This document shows, piece by piece, positions 1-13,431 of a stretch of DNA of 64,000 nucleotides (positions are counted from its first letter, which is position 1; the number at the start of each line of letters is the position of its first letter). The notes beneath the pieces were generated by a model. It was given only the letters and a program-made list of their open reading frames with translations, did not search any database and was not told the origin of the DNA. The translations under genes were made by a program, and so were the position numbers. This stretch comes from Alitta virens (Eukaryota; Annelida; Polychaeta; Phyllodocida; Nereididae), in assembly GCA_932294295.1 (NCBI GenBank), contig OW028573.1, positions 3,048,001 to 3,112,000 on the forward strand, read 5' to 3'.

Positions 1-1162
1 ATTTTAATCTTCACTAACACTTGCATAATTATCTAAAAAAAATTTTGCTACATGCTGTGTGCTTTGAAATTCCTACTAAGGACATTTACAACTGACTTGC
101 TGAGATGCTGCGAAAGGTTCAATTCAAGGCTACCTTTTCCTCAGCAATTTATTATGCATTAAAAAAGTATTTTCATAAAACGAATGCCGATTAGTGAGTG
201 ACACTCTGTAAACTTTTAAAAACATTTTTGAATGCTGTGCACCTAGTTGAGTAAAGCTCTCTCATAACCTAGGTCCACCTTTAAAATGCTACCATCAGCA
301 AATCACAAGCCCTGTCAACTCCGGGCAGCATGCTTTTATATAAGTAAAATCATGTAAGATAAAAACAACTTTTAGTTAACCTTAAAACTAGGAAGAAAAA
401 AAAAACTACATGCCAATAAAACCTAGCTACAATAATGCTACGTAAACTAGTTTTAAAGTACAAACAGGATTATTAAGAATACACTGGGACATATAGCGTA
501 CAAATATAGATAAATATGGTCCAGTACCATTATAAAAATATGATTAAAAATAATACTTTTAGTAATTATAAATATATGCCAAAATGTATAAACCTGGTAA
601 AAGTATTCACAAAGCATAACAGGAATATTAGGAAGAACCTATAAAAACTTAAATTTAGCAGATCTGAATATCACCTCCTCCCCTCAATGAGAATGTGGTT
701 GGCATTAAGTGCACAGCCAGTGTTGACATTGCTATGTTGCAGATGTGGTGATAGCAGAAAAATCAGACATTTGCTAAAAAAGATGAATCGCGGTCAATAA
801 ATACCTCATGAACACTGCAAAAGCTATTAATAGTTACTTTCCAAGCGAAGGCAGCAAGAAAAATGTCCCTTTGTTCAGGAACTTGGCAAAATTTGGAAAT
901 TGTTTTTACGTCAGACAATAGGTATGACCCCAGTTCATTCCACTAATTACAAGGCAATTACAAGTAGTGTCAAACAAGTGTTTTCTTTTGCATGTAGCCC
1001 TTGTAAGACAACAGTCAATTACCTTTACAGTGTCCTGCATGGACAAGATAATATGCCTGCAGACTTCATATTCCATTGAATATAGTCCCTTGGTGCAAAG
1101 TCGTTGTCCATAACCACTATAAAATCCTCACAGCATAATTCAAGTAAGTCAATTTAGTAAAT
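1..1162 (-). other. 3' flank and probable 3' UTR of the SDR gene
   Basis: AT-rich sequence downstream of the SDR stop codon on the minus strand. I see no open frame with coding character. The exact polyadenylation site is not determined. Confidence 0.5.
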
Positions 1163-4100
1163 TTACTCCTTCTTTTCTTCGGATTCTGTCTTTTTCTCTT
1201 CTTCTTTAATTTCTTCCTTCTTTTCTTCTTCCTTTGTCTCCTCCTCTTTCTTTTCTTCTTTTTCTTCATCCTTGGCTTCTTCCTCTTCCTTCTTTTCCTC
1301 ACCCTCTTCCTTCTTTTCTTCTTCCTCTTTCTTCTCCTCTCCTTCCTCTTTCTTTTCCTCTTCTTTCTTCTCTTCCTTCTTCTCCTCCTCTGGGGGTGGG
1401 GGTGGGGGCACATCAATGGGCTCGTATCCCTCCAGTTTTGTGTATCCTCCGCTCAACTCCCACAATTTCTTCTGCTTCTCCTCGTCCAGGGTCTCCTCTG
1501 ATGATTTTGTTTCCTGACCATCTTTTAAGTATTTTCCAGAAACCTCTGGAATTCAGAATGCCACATGGTTAAAATACTGCATTGAAACTTTAATTGTACC
1601 AAGAACATTCAACTGTGGTGCAAGTTAAGACTCTTTACATCATAATTACTATTATCAGAATGTGGCATGTGCATATTTTCAGAATTCTTAAAAGCCATAA
1701 AGGCTTTATTCTATGTTTGACAATGTTCTTCAGAAGGTAAATTTCAAAAAGGTTTTGGAACATGTTTTGCAAGTGATTCAGTTCTTCGTCACACAACTGG
1801 AACATTTACTTTTTTATCAAGCGTGCCAATATTTTACCTTTGTATTTCTCATCTGTAGCAAGATTGCAGATGGCCATAGCTCCCTGGTTAACTGTGCGTG
1901 TGATTTTGGCAAATCGCAACATGCCATGGAGAATGTACCGGCAGAAGAATTTCTGAGCACCGCTGGCAGTGCGCATCAGGTCAGTGCTAGGGATGAAGCC
2001 TGCGGAAAGAAACCATATAACAGCAATTAGAAGCTTTTCGGATCTTTAATAATACATTACAATATGTATAGATTCTATTGTTATGCATTATTGTTATGCA
2101 TGATTGTTCTTACCAGGGTCAACAACATTTGTGGTCACTCCAGTTCCCTCCAAACGTCTGGCCAATTCATATGTGAACATGATATTAGCGGCCTTGGAAT
2201 TCTTGTAAGCTTGCAAACCATTGTATGTGTCCTCATTCAACAAGAGTAAATTTTCCAGGTCCATTGCAACCAAATCTGTAAGTATGAGGTTATTATAAAT
2301 CTAATGTCACAATTAGAAAAAAAAAAAGTTATCTATTTCAAGAAGCCATTACACTGTATGTCGTCACCTCACACCCAGCGACCTAATTATGTCTATGTTT
2401 TGCTTGTTTTACTCATCTAAAGTAATTTAATCAATTTATCTGATAGTCTATAGGCTGGCCTATGGTATTAAAGGTCCAACAATGAAATTTAAGAATAATT
2501 AGATGTTCATGAACTGAGTTTACGCAATCCATGTTCTGACAAGCAGGCAATTCAGAAAAATTGCCTAAACTAAAAAAATATGAATCCATTTCTCTTGTAT
2601 TTTTAAGAGCAGATTTCTTAAGTCTATACTCAGCCTATCGCCTACATAGTTTAACCAATCATTTTGCTTAACTTGGTAAAGTAGCAAAAAGTGCCATAAT
2701 TAGGTCGCTGGGCTGTGAGGTGATGATACAGTGATTGGTAGGCCTATCTATCATATCAGAAAGTACGATAATATTATGCTTTTAACGTTACAACCTTTTA
2801 AAAAAAAAACTAATATATAAATCTAATTTGAGAAGCCATTAAATTCATTAGTATCTACTTTGGAAATGGTATTTACCCATTAGCTAGCTGAATCCATCGA
2901 CAAATAAATTATTATTATGGATTAAATTTCATTAAAGATATTGGGTAACCAATCGCAAGTTCACATGTTCCAATTTTATAATGCAATAAATTTCTTTCTC
3001 ATTTTTGAAGTTTTTGTGAGTGCAGAATATGTCCAAAGCTTGCCAAAAATGACCAGAAGGATGATAAACAAAGTAATGCAGCAAGGAAGCAGCAATACAT
3101 ACCTCTGACAGCTTCTGTTCAAGGGGGGCAAAAATAAATAATGCAATTAGTATTTGTTAACTTAAAAGTAACGATACATCACAAAGCAACAAGCATGGGT
3201 GCCAAAACGATAACATATTTTAAATGCGAGTGCTTTAAAATCTTTATTGTAAGTGTGCTGAATGAATGTAATAAGTAAATGTACTATATAAACAGATTGC
3301 ATGTTCACATGTTTGTGTGTCATATGATACAGAAATTAGTGAAATGACCAATTAAATAATCTTATATATATACTTATGAATCAAGAGGCTCTCTTGCAGA
3401 GAGTGCTAAGTGTATGTCTGCTTAGCAGGTCAGTGTTTACACGGACACCCGTCTCAATGAGTTGGTAGCCGTCCTCCTGTATTATAATAATCAACATGGT
3501 GTCGTCACCAGACAATTGAGACCGGTGTCCGTGAGTGTATATATGAAGTAACGTGAAACTTCTTTTGTGAGGAATACTTGTGTATGAAGACTTACTGTTT
3601 CTCCTCTTCATAGACTCGGGGTCATGCATTGATGAGGAGACGGTGATGATGCGAGCATCTTCTTCATCTGTGCCTACTTTCTTCAAATCCTCTAGTAACA
3701 AGTTTGTCAAAAGGAAATGACCTGAAAATGACAAAGTATAAACATGAAGTTACCTCAACAATGACACGCAATGGACACTGTGATACAAGATGTACTACAA
3801 CAATCATTAACCATTCAGTTGTTAAGTTTGTGTTCAATTGTAGTAGACTTTGTAAGAGACATACAAGAATTGGTGCTGATTTGTTAAAAGTGTGTTGCAA
3901 ATATGGTGCTAATGTCAACAAATTTGATGTAAAGGGCTTAAGGTCTACTGCATTAAATTATATTATGATAACTGTGATACTCAGGTGGTTGTGCCTTGGC
4001 TACTAAATGCTGATGAGGTGTATGAATTATTAGAGTACCTCTGCACTAAGTAAATGTGATATTATTTTACTCACAATTATTACTATTTTTATACTTTTTA

Positions 4101-4877
4101 ATACGATTTTATTTTTATTTTTTACTCTCATTTTATGATGTTCTGTTTGTAAATGAGTACGAAAATAAATAAATAAATAGTTACTAGTGTCTCCCCCCCC
4201 CCCCCCCCCCGTATAATTTAAAAAAAAAATGGTAAGGAACCAGCAAAAGCACCAAAAATCACACCCTGTACTGAAATATCAAGCTACCACCAAGATAGTC
4301 TACTTGAACAAACTGTTCTTATATTATATCAGTAAATGTTTGTCGTTTAATTACCTAGATGATTTGTTCCCATGGTTGCTTCAAAGTTGTCCTTTGTGTA
4401 CTGTTTTTTGGGGTCCTTAAAGCTGCATGCAATACCAGCATTGTTGATGAGAGTGTGCAGTTTCTTGCCGGTCTCATGGAAGTCATCCACAAACTTTCTT
4501 ATTGATGCCACATCAGCAAGGTCCAACTGTTGGAAAAAAATGTATGAATTCAAAAATAATGATATCATCTTTCACTTTCAAGCCAATCGAGTAAATTACA
4601 GAATCATGTTTTATATTATTCTCTATTCACAGATCTTAGTCTTGGAGTCTCAATATAAACAAAGCATTAGTTTCAACACTACTTATGTTTGACTTACATT
4701 CATGTAGGTTGCAAGGGCATTGGGATTCGTTCTCTTGATCTTTTCGATGGCTCGGTTGGCCTTCTCCTCATTGCGGCATGCCATGATGACATCATTGCCT
4801 CCTTCGCACAAATAACGAGCAACTTCATATCCCAGACCAGAGCTGGCGCCCGTCACTACGATTACACGTCCTGTCAT
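1163..4877 (-). CDS. Short-chain dehydrogenase/reductase, retinol dehydrogenase 11-14-like, with Lys/Glu-rich C-terminal tail
   Basis: Coding exons in order are 4877-4698, 4526-4355, 3721-3596, 3114-3103 (a 12-nt microexon), 2275-2114, 1999-1838 and 1545-1163, giving 398 residues with every phase consistent. The classical SDR signature is complete: TGASSGLG (residues 9-16) for the nucleotide-binding Rossmann fold, NNAG (88-91), the catalytic Ser region VSSS (145-148) and YKNSK (187-191) carrying the Tyr-xxx-Lys pair. The RDH11-14 type oxidises or reduces retinoids or lipid aldehydes with NADP(H), usually at membranes; substrate here is inferred. Family members usually run about 315-330 residues. 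This one continues through a Pro6 run (about 318-323) into roughly 75 residues of almost pure Lys/Glu, which is odd. No hydrophobic N-terminal anchor is visible. The chosen ATG lies four bases after a good acceptor (gtgtttcag), so a 5' UTR exon should exist upstream. Confidence 0.9.
1166..1395 (-). repeat. Homopurine/homopyrimidine tract coding the K/E tail
   Basis: On the plus strand this stretch is almost entirely C and T, because the minus-strand codons are nearly all GAA, GAG, AAG and AAA. It is low-complexity coding sequence. Other frames give long spurious Arg/Lys-rich or Ser/Phe-rich open frames that should be ignored. Confidence 0.85.
3103..3114 (-). other. 12-nt microexon of the SDR gene
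   Basis: The 12 bases are preceded on the minus strand by a pyrimidine-rich tract ending in ttgaacag and followed by the donor gtatgta. Inclusion adds four residues (about KAVR) just before the LVAMDLENL segment. Because it is a multiple of three, skipping also leaves the frame open, so it could be alternatively spliced. Confidence 0.55.
3760..4060 (+). pseudogene. Ankyrin-like gene fragment, frameshifted, antisense in an SDR intron
   Basis: One plus-strand frame reads [16 protein letters not shown], resembling the end of an ankyrin repeat (LL..GA.VN..D). About 20 bases on, a different frame takes over and reads [20 protein letters not shown] up to a stop near 4050. A run of AATAAATAAATAAATAG follows near 4165. 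The frame change and lack of a full gene suggest a decayed or retro-copied remnant. The ankyrin assignment rests on one short motif. Confidence 0.35.
4193..4210 (+). repeat. Poly-C tract
   Basis: Uninterrupted run of about 18 C within the SDR intron. Similar G or C runs occur near 26947, 27201, 31661 and 44578. Confidence 0.9.
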
Positions 4878-6182
4878 TTTACTGAAACACAAATAATCAT
4901 AAAGCTATAGATAGTGTAATACAAACATTTATTCTATTTAGCACAGTTCATTATATTGTACATGATACCCTATAATGATATCAGAACTAGTTTAACACTA
5001 ATTGCTATAACTGAACACGAGTTGGTCGTTTCCTCATTCGGGAATAATATATAATAAAACAATATTAGTTTGTGAGTGAATATAACCATTTGGAATCAGC
5101 ACCATCAACATTTAACTTCCCATCATAATATATTATATTAATACAAAATGAATATGCCTATAAAACAATTCTCCACAGATGGTACCCTTAATAGTTTGTC
5201 TTTAATTATATGTACAATGAGGGGAACCATTGGGAATGAAACTTGTCAGAACTTGCAGTGCATCTAGAGAGGGTTCTAAAGGGCTGACATGAAGGAGCAA
5301 CTGGACAATATGAGATGTGACAAGAAGAGGATGTATTTTTTACCCTCCAAGATGGTTCGCCAAACATATCACTCTGTCTGGAGTGGGAATTCCAAGCTCG
5401 ATCTAACCGGTCTCTTGTGCAATACTGCTCGTGCAATACTGTTCGGTCTCTTGTGCAATATTGTCTACCAAATGAAGTGCCATCCACAAAGCACCCACTG
5501 CAGCAACATGCTGTGATGCCAGTTGCAAGGCAACCATCTAAATCACCTGTAGACTGCTGCAGATGCTATTTTCGTCTCACTTTATTCTTTATTGCATGCG
5601 GCATGGCATTAAATCCATACTCGCAGACTTTTTTATTGCTCTAGGTCAAAAGATTACCAGAATAAACCAATAGGATTCTACAAAGTGTTTTGTTCTCATT
5701 GTATGGTCACAATTAGTCATTCTCTCTTGGTATTAAACTGTATGGATGAATGCTATTCAATTGAGCCTTTGTAAGGAGTAATCTTACAGACAAACATCGG
5801 TGAAGTGAAGCACTTTGTTGGCTCAACTAAATAGCCTTAATGACTTCATAAGTTGAAGCTCCCAGGCAGGTGTATTGAAGCAGCTTCCATAAACTGAAGC
5901 CAGCCCACCAGGCCCACCACGCACGAATGCAAGCAAATGGTTTGCATCACACCTTATGACGGTGATAAGCATTTCCAGTATTGATTAAAGCTGCAGAGGA
6001 TGGGAAGCTGCAACGCCAGACACCAGACACTGCTGTATCATAGATGCTCATTAGACGGAGCTTGGTGGACCAGGCTGACATATCTCTTGGCTATCTTACT
6101 TGGTCACCTAAGACCCTCCTGCTATGTTAGTATGTGACTAACTGTCAAATGAGTCACAGGGAGCCATTTGTAGCCGCCCCCT

Positions 6183-6240
6183 GCAGCAGCAGCAGCAGAA
6201 GTACCACCAGCAGCAGCACCACCATCAGCAGCAGCAGCAT
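6183..6240 (+). repeat. CAG/CAC trinucleotide repeat
   Basis: Interrupted CAG run with CAC and CAT variants. First of at least ten CAG or CTG tracts between 6 and 22 kb. Confidence 0.85.
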
Positions 6241-6920
6241 TGGTCACGATTGACTCATCCATTTGATCAAGCAGAGACAAGCAGCTGCAGCAGGGGAGGG
6301 GGGCTGTGTACTGAGATGTACTGCAGATAAAGGTCATCACTTAGTCATCTCAATCCAATACAATGCACTTGAAACTGCACATGGTGTTTCTCACTGCTGG
6401 AATTCTTTGCAAGCCGAAAAAGCAACTAAAAAAAAAGATTTTAACAAGAGGAAATAGCAATAGAGGGTTTAAAGATTGAAATATCAGAAAGATGTGATCA
6501 ATTATCTTTAAATGAAGATGAATAATAGGTCTAACCATGGAGACTCTTGTCTCCATGGTCTAACAAAGAGTGAATGACCCATCATGACTAACAGCATTTG
6601 CAACTTTTGTAGGGTCGTTTACAAAGGAAAGCACGTTTAGAAAATGTCAAAAAATTCGAAGCAAAGGATATCGCAACATCTGACTAATGAGTAGCAAAAA
6701 CGTTCTTGGTCAGTTAGGTTAAAAATACAAAATGTGGTGGGACCACATTTGAAAGTTATTACATTGTAAAGTAAAAAGTGAAAGTATAGCTAGTGTTCTC
6801 TGTGCATACTTGGTAGACATACCTGGAATTCAAAGTACCTTAGCCATAGACGGGAAGTGATAGATACAACTGCGACTCAACTTGAGATGCTCTTGTAAAC
6901 TAGCAGTGAGGCCACTCTTA

Positions 6921-6933
6921 GCAGCAGAAGCAG

Positions 6934-6969
<36 letters not shown>

Positions 6970-6979
6970 CAGCAGCAGC
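6921..6979 (+). repeat. CAG trinucleotide repeat
   Basis: About ten uninterrupted CAG units flanked by AAG and TAG variants. Together with 12190-12218 it is one of the two purest tracts in the window. Confidence 0.9.
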
Positions 6980-8544
6980 TACCAGACCAATAGATGTTGG
7001 ATAGCGTCACTTGCACACCACTGGCACCAGCCCCTGCACTGACTCAACCAGCGCAGGCCTGATACATTATGCAGCTGCTTACGCAATGCTAAATCACCTT
7101 AATGCTAAGCCGCAGCAGCAGCAGCCAGGCATTTGGCTCCATGGCCCCTAGCACCACGTGGGGGAAATTGACCAGCTTCCTATTCATTTAAATTAACAGG
7201 GCTGGGGCTTTCTTGTTCACTTCTGTAACAGGGTAATAGGCTTTCATTAGGCTTGTCACATGATCACGTGTTACGCATGCGGGCTTTTAATTCGTTTACC
7301 TAATATTGGGGGAAGAACGGGTAAAATGGGATATTTTTCACTTCCGCAACAAGATAGGTCAAAAAGGGAAACTTTGAAAAAATATGGGAAAAAAATAATA
7401 AAAAACGCACAAAGAGTGAGTGGAAAACTGGCAAAATATTACAACAGAGGGGAAAAAGCACTGCAAAAAAGGCTCCTTTTTGCAGCTTATGTTTGGTCGT
7501 ATCTTATGGGTTTGGGAAATGTGACCATATGGCCGCATTGTCCCAGTGGGAATGGATTCACAGAGGCACACAAAAGCCTCAAACTAGACCTCGAGCTATG
7601 ATGGCAGTGAAAGACATGACAGTAAGCATGCTGTAGCATCATCAATCAGATGCACCACTCCTGCCTCAGCAGCAGGTTAATGACTGTCATTGGCGGGGGC
7701 TTGATTTCCCAGGAGACAATGCCTCCCTCTAACGGTGCCATCTAGTCTAGATTGACCCTAGATTCCTAGAAGCAGTGGTCAATGTCCGAGCCTGGTCAGT
7801 GTCTTACATGGCCAGTGTCCACTGCATAGTGACCATAGCCATCACTTGTTTACCAGTTTGTGTGGTCAGTTTGTGTAGTCTTGTGAGCTACTTGTTGGTC
7901 ACACACAGATGTCTCCCAGATGCCATCGTGTGCCTGGAGTAACCCAAGTGTTTCTAGCGTCCAAGCAGCTTCCCCAGCAGCTTCCCCAACAGCTTCCCCA
8001 GCAGCAGAATTATTAGGCCAACTAGCACTGTTTATGACCTCCATCAGCCCTGTGCAATATTAGCAGAAGATATCTGCTGTTTGCCAACCCTCAGAGCAGT
8101 GGGTTGGTTGATACTGGCACGTGTGGGTCACACTCTTATTGCAATGTCAAGGCGAACAAATACGGCTTTCGCAAGAGGCCAAGTTCCTATCTGGTAGACC
8201 TTCAATAAATCTATAGGGGGGTGCAGGGTAATTTGTCCTGTGTCCACAGAACACACATGTCTGTTATCTGTGAGCAATGTGCACCTGCTGATCATGGTCA
8301 ACAGAAGAACAGAACAAAGGCAGTAAGGCAATTGTTCACCTGACCTAACCATGGGCTTCTCTGCAATTCACTGTGCCGGGGCCATGACGCATGGTTCTGC
8401 TGATATACCTTTACACGCACCCAACTCGTCACTCATTACGACAGCAACGAGGGGCCATGAATTATTGTCCTGCCAAAAGGTCACGCTTGTAGAAAGCCTG
8501 AGTGCCAGGCTATCAATCAATGACTTAAATTACCCAAATATTCC

Positions 8545-8825
8545 ATAATTTGCCATCAACCAATTCAACTTCAAAAGGCAATGCAGTTTTTCCTTTGGAA
8601 ACTTGTGTTCATTTTCTACGATACCACCAAAGTATTACATAATTTGCAATGGCAACTTCAAAAGGGAATGAAGTATTTCTTTTTCTTGTGGTGCAATGGC
8701 AACTTCAAAAGGGAATGAAGTATTTCTTTTTCTTGTGGTAATTTTCTACATATTCCACAATTTGCCATTAACCAAAGTCACTTCAAAAGGGAATGTCTTG
8801 TTTCTTTCCTTGTGAGCATTTTCCC
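8545..8825 (+). repeat. 47-bp tandem repeat with diverged flanking units
   Basis: Two essentially identical 47-bp units start at 8646 and 8693 (gcaatggcaacttcaaaagg and onward). Looser copies sharing the core acttcaaaaggnaatg lie on both sides, near 8568 and 8780. Confidence 0.8.
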
Positions 8826-11800
8826 AGCTGGCAATACTTGTCTTGAGACTGGTGTGTTTTGGTATGGGGTTAACAGCATTAATATGGCCCTGGCCCATGT
8901 GCTATGTGAAGGAGCTTGCTGGGATATGTTGATGGTAATAGCTTCATGCTTGTGTTTCTGTTGATCTATAGTCTATTGGGGTTACAGGGGAGGGTGGGTC
9001 AATGAGGTCTGCCATCCCAACTGACCAGGTTAATAGGTGTTACAAGAACAGAATGCTGACAGACTGACAGATGCAAACCACCTGCCCCAACATACCTCTA
9101 TGACGTCACAGTCGCTTGATTGACACAGCTAGCCAACTAAAATGCCCACTATGGGGGAGGCAGAGATCCTATATCTCCACAGATAAAGCCTCTCAAAGGT
9201 CACTGGGCTCCGTGCTTTATCTCCATGGAATGACGCAAGGGTCTCCTCTGTCACGTTGCATTTCCAGCATCAAAGCAACGAAAGATATCACACGGAACAT
9301 TTGCTAAATAGACAAACACTTCATGAATGAGACATTCATCAATTTACCATTATCTGAATACATCACGTACATCACGTTTACTTTGGGTGTCTTTGGCACA
9401 CAGAAGATTTTAGTGGGCGCTCAGTTTTTGTGGAAATCAGCCCCGCCCCCTCCCTCTCGTAAAAGCCATCCAGGAAAAATGTGCATCAGATATCTTAAAT
9501 TGGGTAATTATTCGCATCCCCAACAATTTCCCCAAAAACAGAATAATTTTAACCTATTTTGTTTAACTGATGAATGTCTCCCACCCATAATTAAAATGAA
9601 GTCTTTTTTCCCCAACATTTCTCACTTCTTGACATGTAGGTCTTTTGTGACCTCTGCATGTCGTTGAAATTCATTCATTTATTTATTTATTCATACTCCA
9701 CGAAAACCATTGTACAACGGGTGCTGCTTATCTTGCATGGTTACCATCACCCTGCAATAATGTCATGCATGTCATCCACTAATCTGTAGTTAGTTATCTT
9801 AACCAACCAGCAATATCCTCATTATCCTAAGCTAAACATTCCACATTACAGATAACCATATGCCTTTGATTGTAATCAATAGCAGTGGCTAACTGCTATA
9901 TAGTAATTAGTTTTTACCTGGTTTGAACAAAGAACACCAGTTCGGGTGGTTTCATACAGTAGTAAGAAGCTGGAGGCTCTAATAAACTAGTCTCTATTCT
10001 AGACAATACGGTAAAGTGGAGTTTTAATTCAGATTCGGTTTGACTAGAACAAGAGGATGTGAAAATCTTGCCTACGAAGCAGGAATTCACTCTGAACATT
10101 GATTGATGTTTAACTGCAAGTCTAGAGACAGTGGGGCCTTTCAACAAATAAATCCTGACTAAAAGCAGATGGGTTGATGACAAGACTTCGGCACGGCCAC
10201 ATCTGCATCAACGTCCACTGACCACATGTGGCTGAAGTGACCACACCCCCAAAAACCAACAGTGGACCTTTCTAACAAATTGCCCTTGGGCTCTCGAATC
10301 GTGTTGCTGAAGGGGGATCATGGTTAAATAGCTTTTTTTGGACATTGGTAATAATTGGTGTGATGTTTTTGTGAACAATTTAATCTGTTCAAATAAGTGT
10401 CATGCAGTTACTATAGCCATTGGGGTATTATATAGCACAGCAATGCTCATAACTCCTGAATGCATTGCTGCTGCTTTGTTACAGTGTTTTAGATCAGCTA
10501 TGGGTTGTTGTACTGCCACTACCTATTCTATTCTATTTTATTCTATTCTGATTATCTAGGGTTACAATGTACAGTGGAATCCTAGTAAGAACATCTTTTA
10601 ACTTGTTCATATTACTGTACTTTTTCATATACTGCTCCAAAGTCCTTCATTGCACTGAGACAATAAAAAGCTTCGTGAAGAGTTTAATGCAAATATGCAT
10701 TCTGAAAACGCACAAACAGTACTGAGTTGACATATCGGCGGCTGCAGTGCTTCGGTATATCATCAAGGGACAGATATGTTGCCTGTGTAAGCTGCTGTTC
10801 ATATGAAGCAGAAGAGACATGCAGTAAATTAAAGCATTTGTGAAAGAGCATGCAGTGGGAAATTCGTGTAATTCAATGCATATATTGCAGTAGCAGAGGC
10901 AGCTCATTTAGGATGCATAGGAGCTGAGATGCTCCACTCTAAAGCAATACCATGATTCAGATGATCAGAACAAGCAGGCTGACAAATGGCATGCACATGA
11001 TGTGCACATGATGGGCCCGGGGATAAGCAATCAGCTTCAGTCTCCGCATCAGGCAATCATCCAGGCCTCATTGCTGTATTATGCACATAAACTGCAAAAC
11101 AACATCAACCGCATAGCACTGTAACAGTGTATTACTCTTTTTGTTGGATCCTCCCCTCCTATTAGTAGTTCACAGCCATAAAACACCAAGCTGTCTTTGG
11201 ACTATCCATAATACACCCAGTCATAAATTGACTTTTTTATTCCTAAAAAGCAATCCAATGTCTAACATATACGCCTCTGTATATTTTGCACTGGCATAAT
11301 GCACAAAAAATGATGACCATCGGAATGCAAATTGATATTTATTGTGCCAAATATAGTCACCAAATATAATGCCATTGCAGGGTGTATGAATGCCTGTTCG
11401 GGCAACATTTCCATCAATTGACCAAAGACCTTTGAATTCGGGGGATGAAGAAACATGTAGCAAACAACTTGAAAACCTTTGAAGCCTGATACAGTGGCCT
11501 GTTAGCACCAAAAACTTAATTATAGCAGGATAATTTTCCGCATTCAAACAGTGTGCCATACAGCTGTACTTCAAAAATGTCAGCAAATTTCTCTTTGAAA
11601 CGATGGCAATTATGTTTAACATGTGGGCTTCGTGGTTATAATGACTCAGTTAGTGGAAGTTGAGAGAAACTGTCACAATTTGATCACATGGTTAGAAGCT
11701 GCAGCTAATGGTGCCAATTACGATTTGAATAGTTGAACCCATTGCTAGTTACTAGCTATTACTGCAACACTAGGGGTGGTTTAAGTTCTCAGGGCTCTTT

Positions 11801-12186
11801 TCAATATGCAATGAGCAGGGTGCAGAGGAATGGGGATTTAAGTAGCACCACCCATAACAGCATGCCAATCAGGCATTGAAATAAATGAGACGAAATGAGA
11901 AAACCTTTTTGATGGGAGATGGGCATCACAATGATCCAATTTCTATTTGTTTTCTGATGTGGAAACATAACCGGGGCAAATAATTGGTTAGGAAGGGCAA
12001 TGATCGTTTAGCAATTGAGTGGGGCAAATGAGGCACTCTCAAGTGATGGAGGGGTAGGGGTGGGTGGGGTGGGAAGATGCTGCTGCAAGAGCAGTGATGG
12101 GGAGGGTTCTGACCCCATTATGGATCCTTTATCAGGAGGGGGTGGGGGTGGATCCCTCTCTGTAGGTCATGTCACAGTCAGTCAGC

Positions 12187-12189
<3 letters not shown>

Positions 12190-12217
<28 letters not shown>

Positions 12218-12218
12218 A
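12190..12218 (+). repeat. CTG trinucleotide repeat
   Basis: About nine pure CTG units (CAG on the minus strand). Confidence 0.9.
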
Positions 12219-13431
12219 GACGTGCACAGCATCACATCAGAAATTTGAGGAATTCAAGATGAATGGAATTATTTCATCTTGTCAAAGTTTGTTTTTTCTA
12301 CATTTTTTTCTTTCAAAGAACCCACCTACTAACCCTAAAATACCTAAAACCCCAACCGTAAACAGAGAAACCCATAAAACTGTACAACCACGCTGGGTTA
12401 ACAGTGCCTATCTCTCTATCTCCCCCTAAAACAGTCGTATACAACAATCTTTCTGTAAACAACTATCAGCCATTTTACTCTAAGTCAGCACACTATTCTT
12501 TCAGCCTGACTGTACATGGTTAGAGCCTATCTCAAGTTGTTCCATATGTAAGCAGGTACTTAGTCTTTTACACAAGGTTTGAGAAATGTAGTAAACATTT
12601 AGACAAAGATCCAAACGTGTCCTACACCAGAATGACATTTTCTCAGTCTGGTCAGCATCACAACAGCTCTCCACAATGTTCACATTCCATGGTAGTGTTA
12701 CCAAGTTGAACCAACTATACAAGGGCCTCGCAGTGCTGCTCTATGCAGTATACTGTATGCATCTGGCCACTAAGGACATCTTGGACCTTCTTAATATTCA
12801 TCACAGCCACAGTGACCTCCAGACCTCTTGTACATCCACCCACCTCATGTCCACTCAAGCTGGTTAACAACCTGCCTTGTCAACGTAGATCACTGCACAG
12901 TTTACTACTTCCTGTCCAGATAAGAGATTTAAGGGCCACCTCATCCACCCCAATGTGAGGCCTATGTACAACTCGGAGGGCCTGGAATGCCTGCCCTTCT
13001 GTGCGTTACATTCTTACAGTCACTTGGTTTTTCCAACACCACAGCAATGTCAAGTATGTGGATGCAACAAAAGCGGGTCAAACATGGATTGCATTTGCCA
13101 TCAACTTAACAGTTTCCCAACACAGACACACTGAAATAATCACCACAAATATTTGAGTCTATTGCCAAAAGGGGCCTTTAATCCTTTCTCACGATTGCCT
13201 GCTGTTAGGTCAGGTATTCGAGGACAAAAACACTCTAGTACTACGAATTTAATATTCTTCTTCACTCACAATGAACCATCGTCTATCCCACCCAAGGCAA
13301 GGATTACTATGTACTGCTGAATGTACCGAATAATTTGCTAGGCATTAACCATTGAATCATCATGCCTTTAAGGAATCTCAAGTACGCTGGGGAATTCCAA
13401 GTTTACCGGGTCACTTCCCCATTAAAGTTGA

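Noticed and set aside
1117..1416. Arg/Lys-rich 99-codon frame
   Set aside because: Alternate frame of the homopurine tract that codes the SDR tail.
7260..7601. 113-codon Lys-rich plus-strand open frame
   Set aside because: AT/A-rich sequence remaining open by chance; no domain recognised.
11221..11622. 133-codon minus-strand open frame
   Set aside because: Second-longest unassigned frame in the left half. No recognisable motif, promoter or splice partner; a transposon remnant is possible but not supportable.
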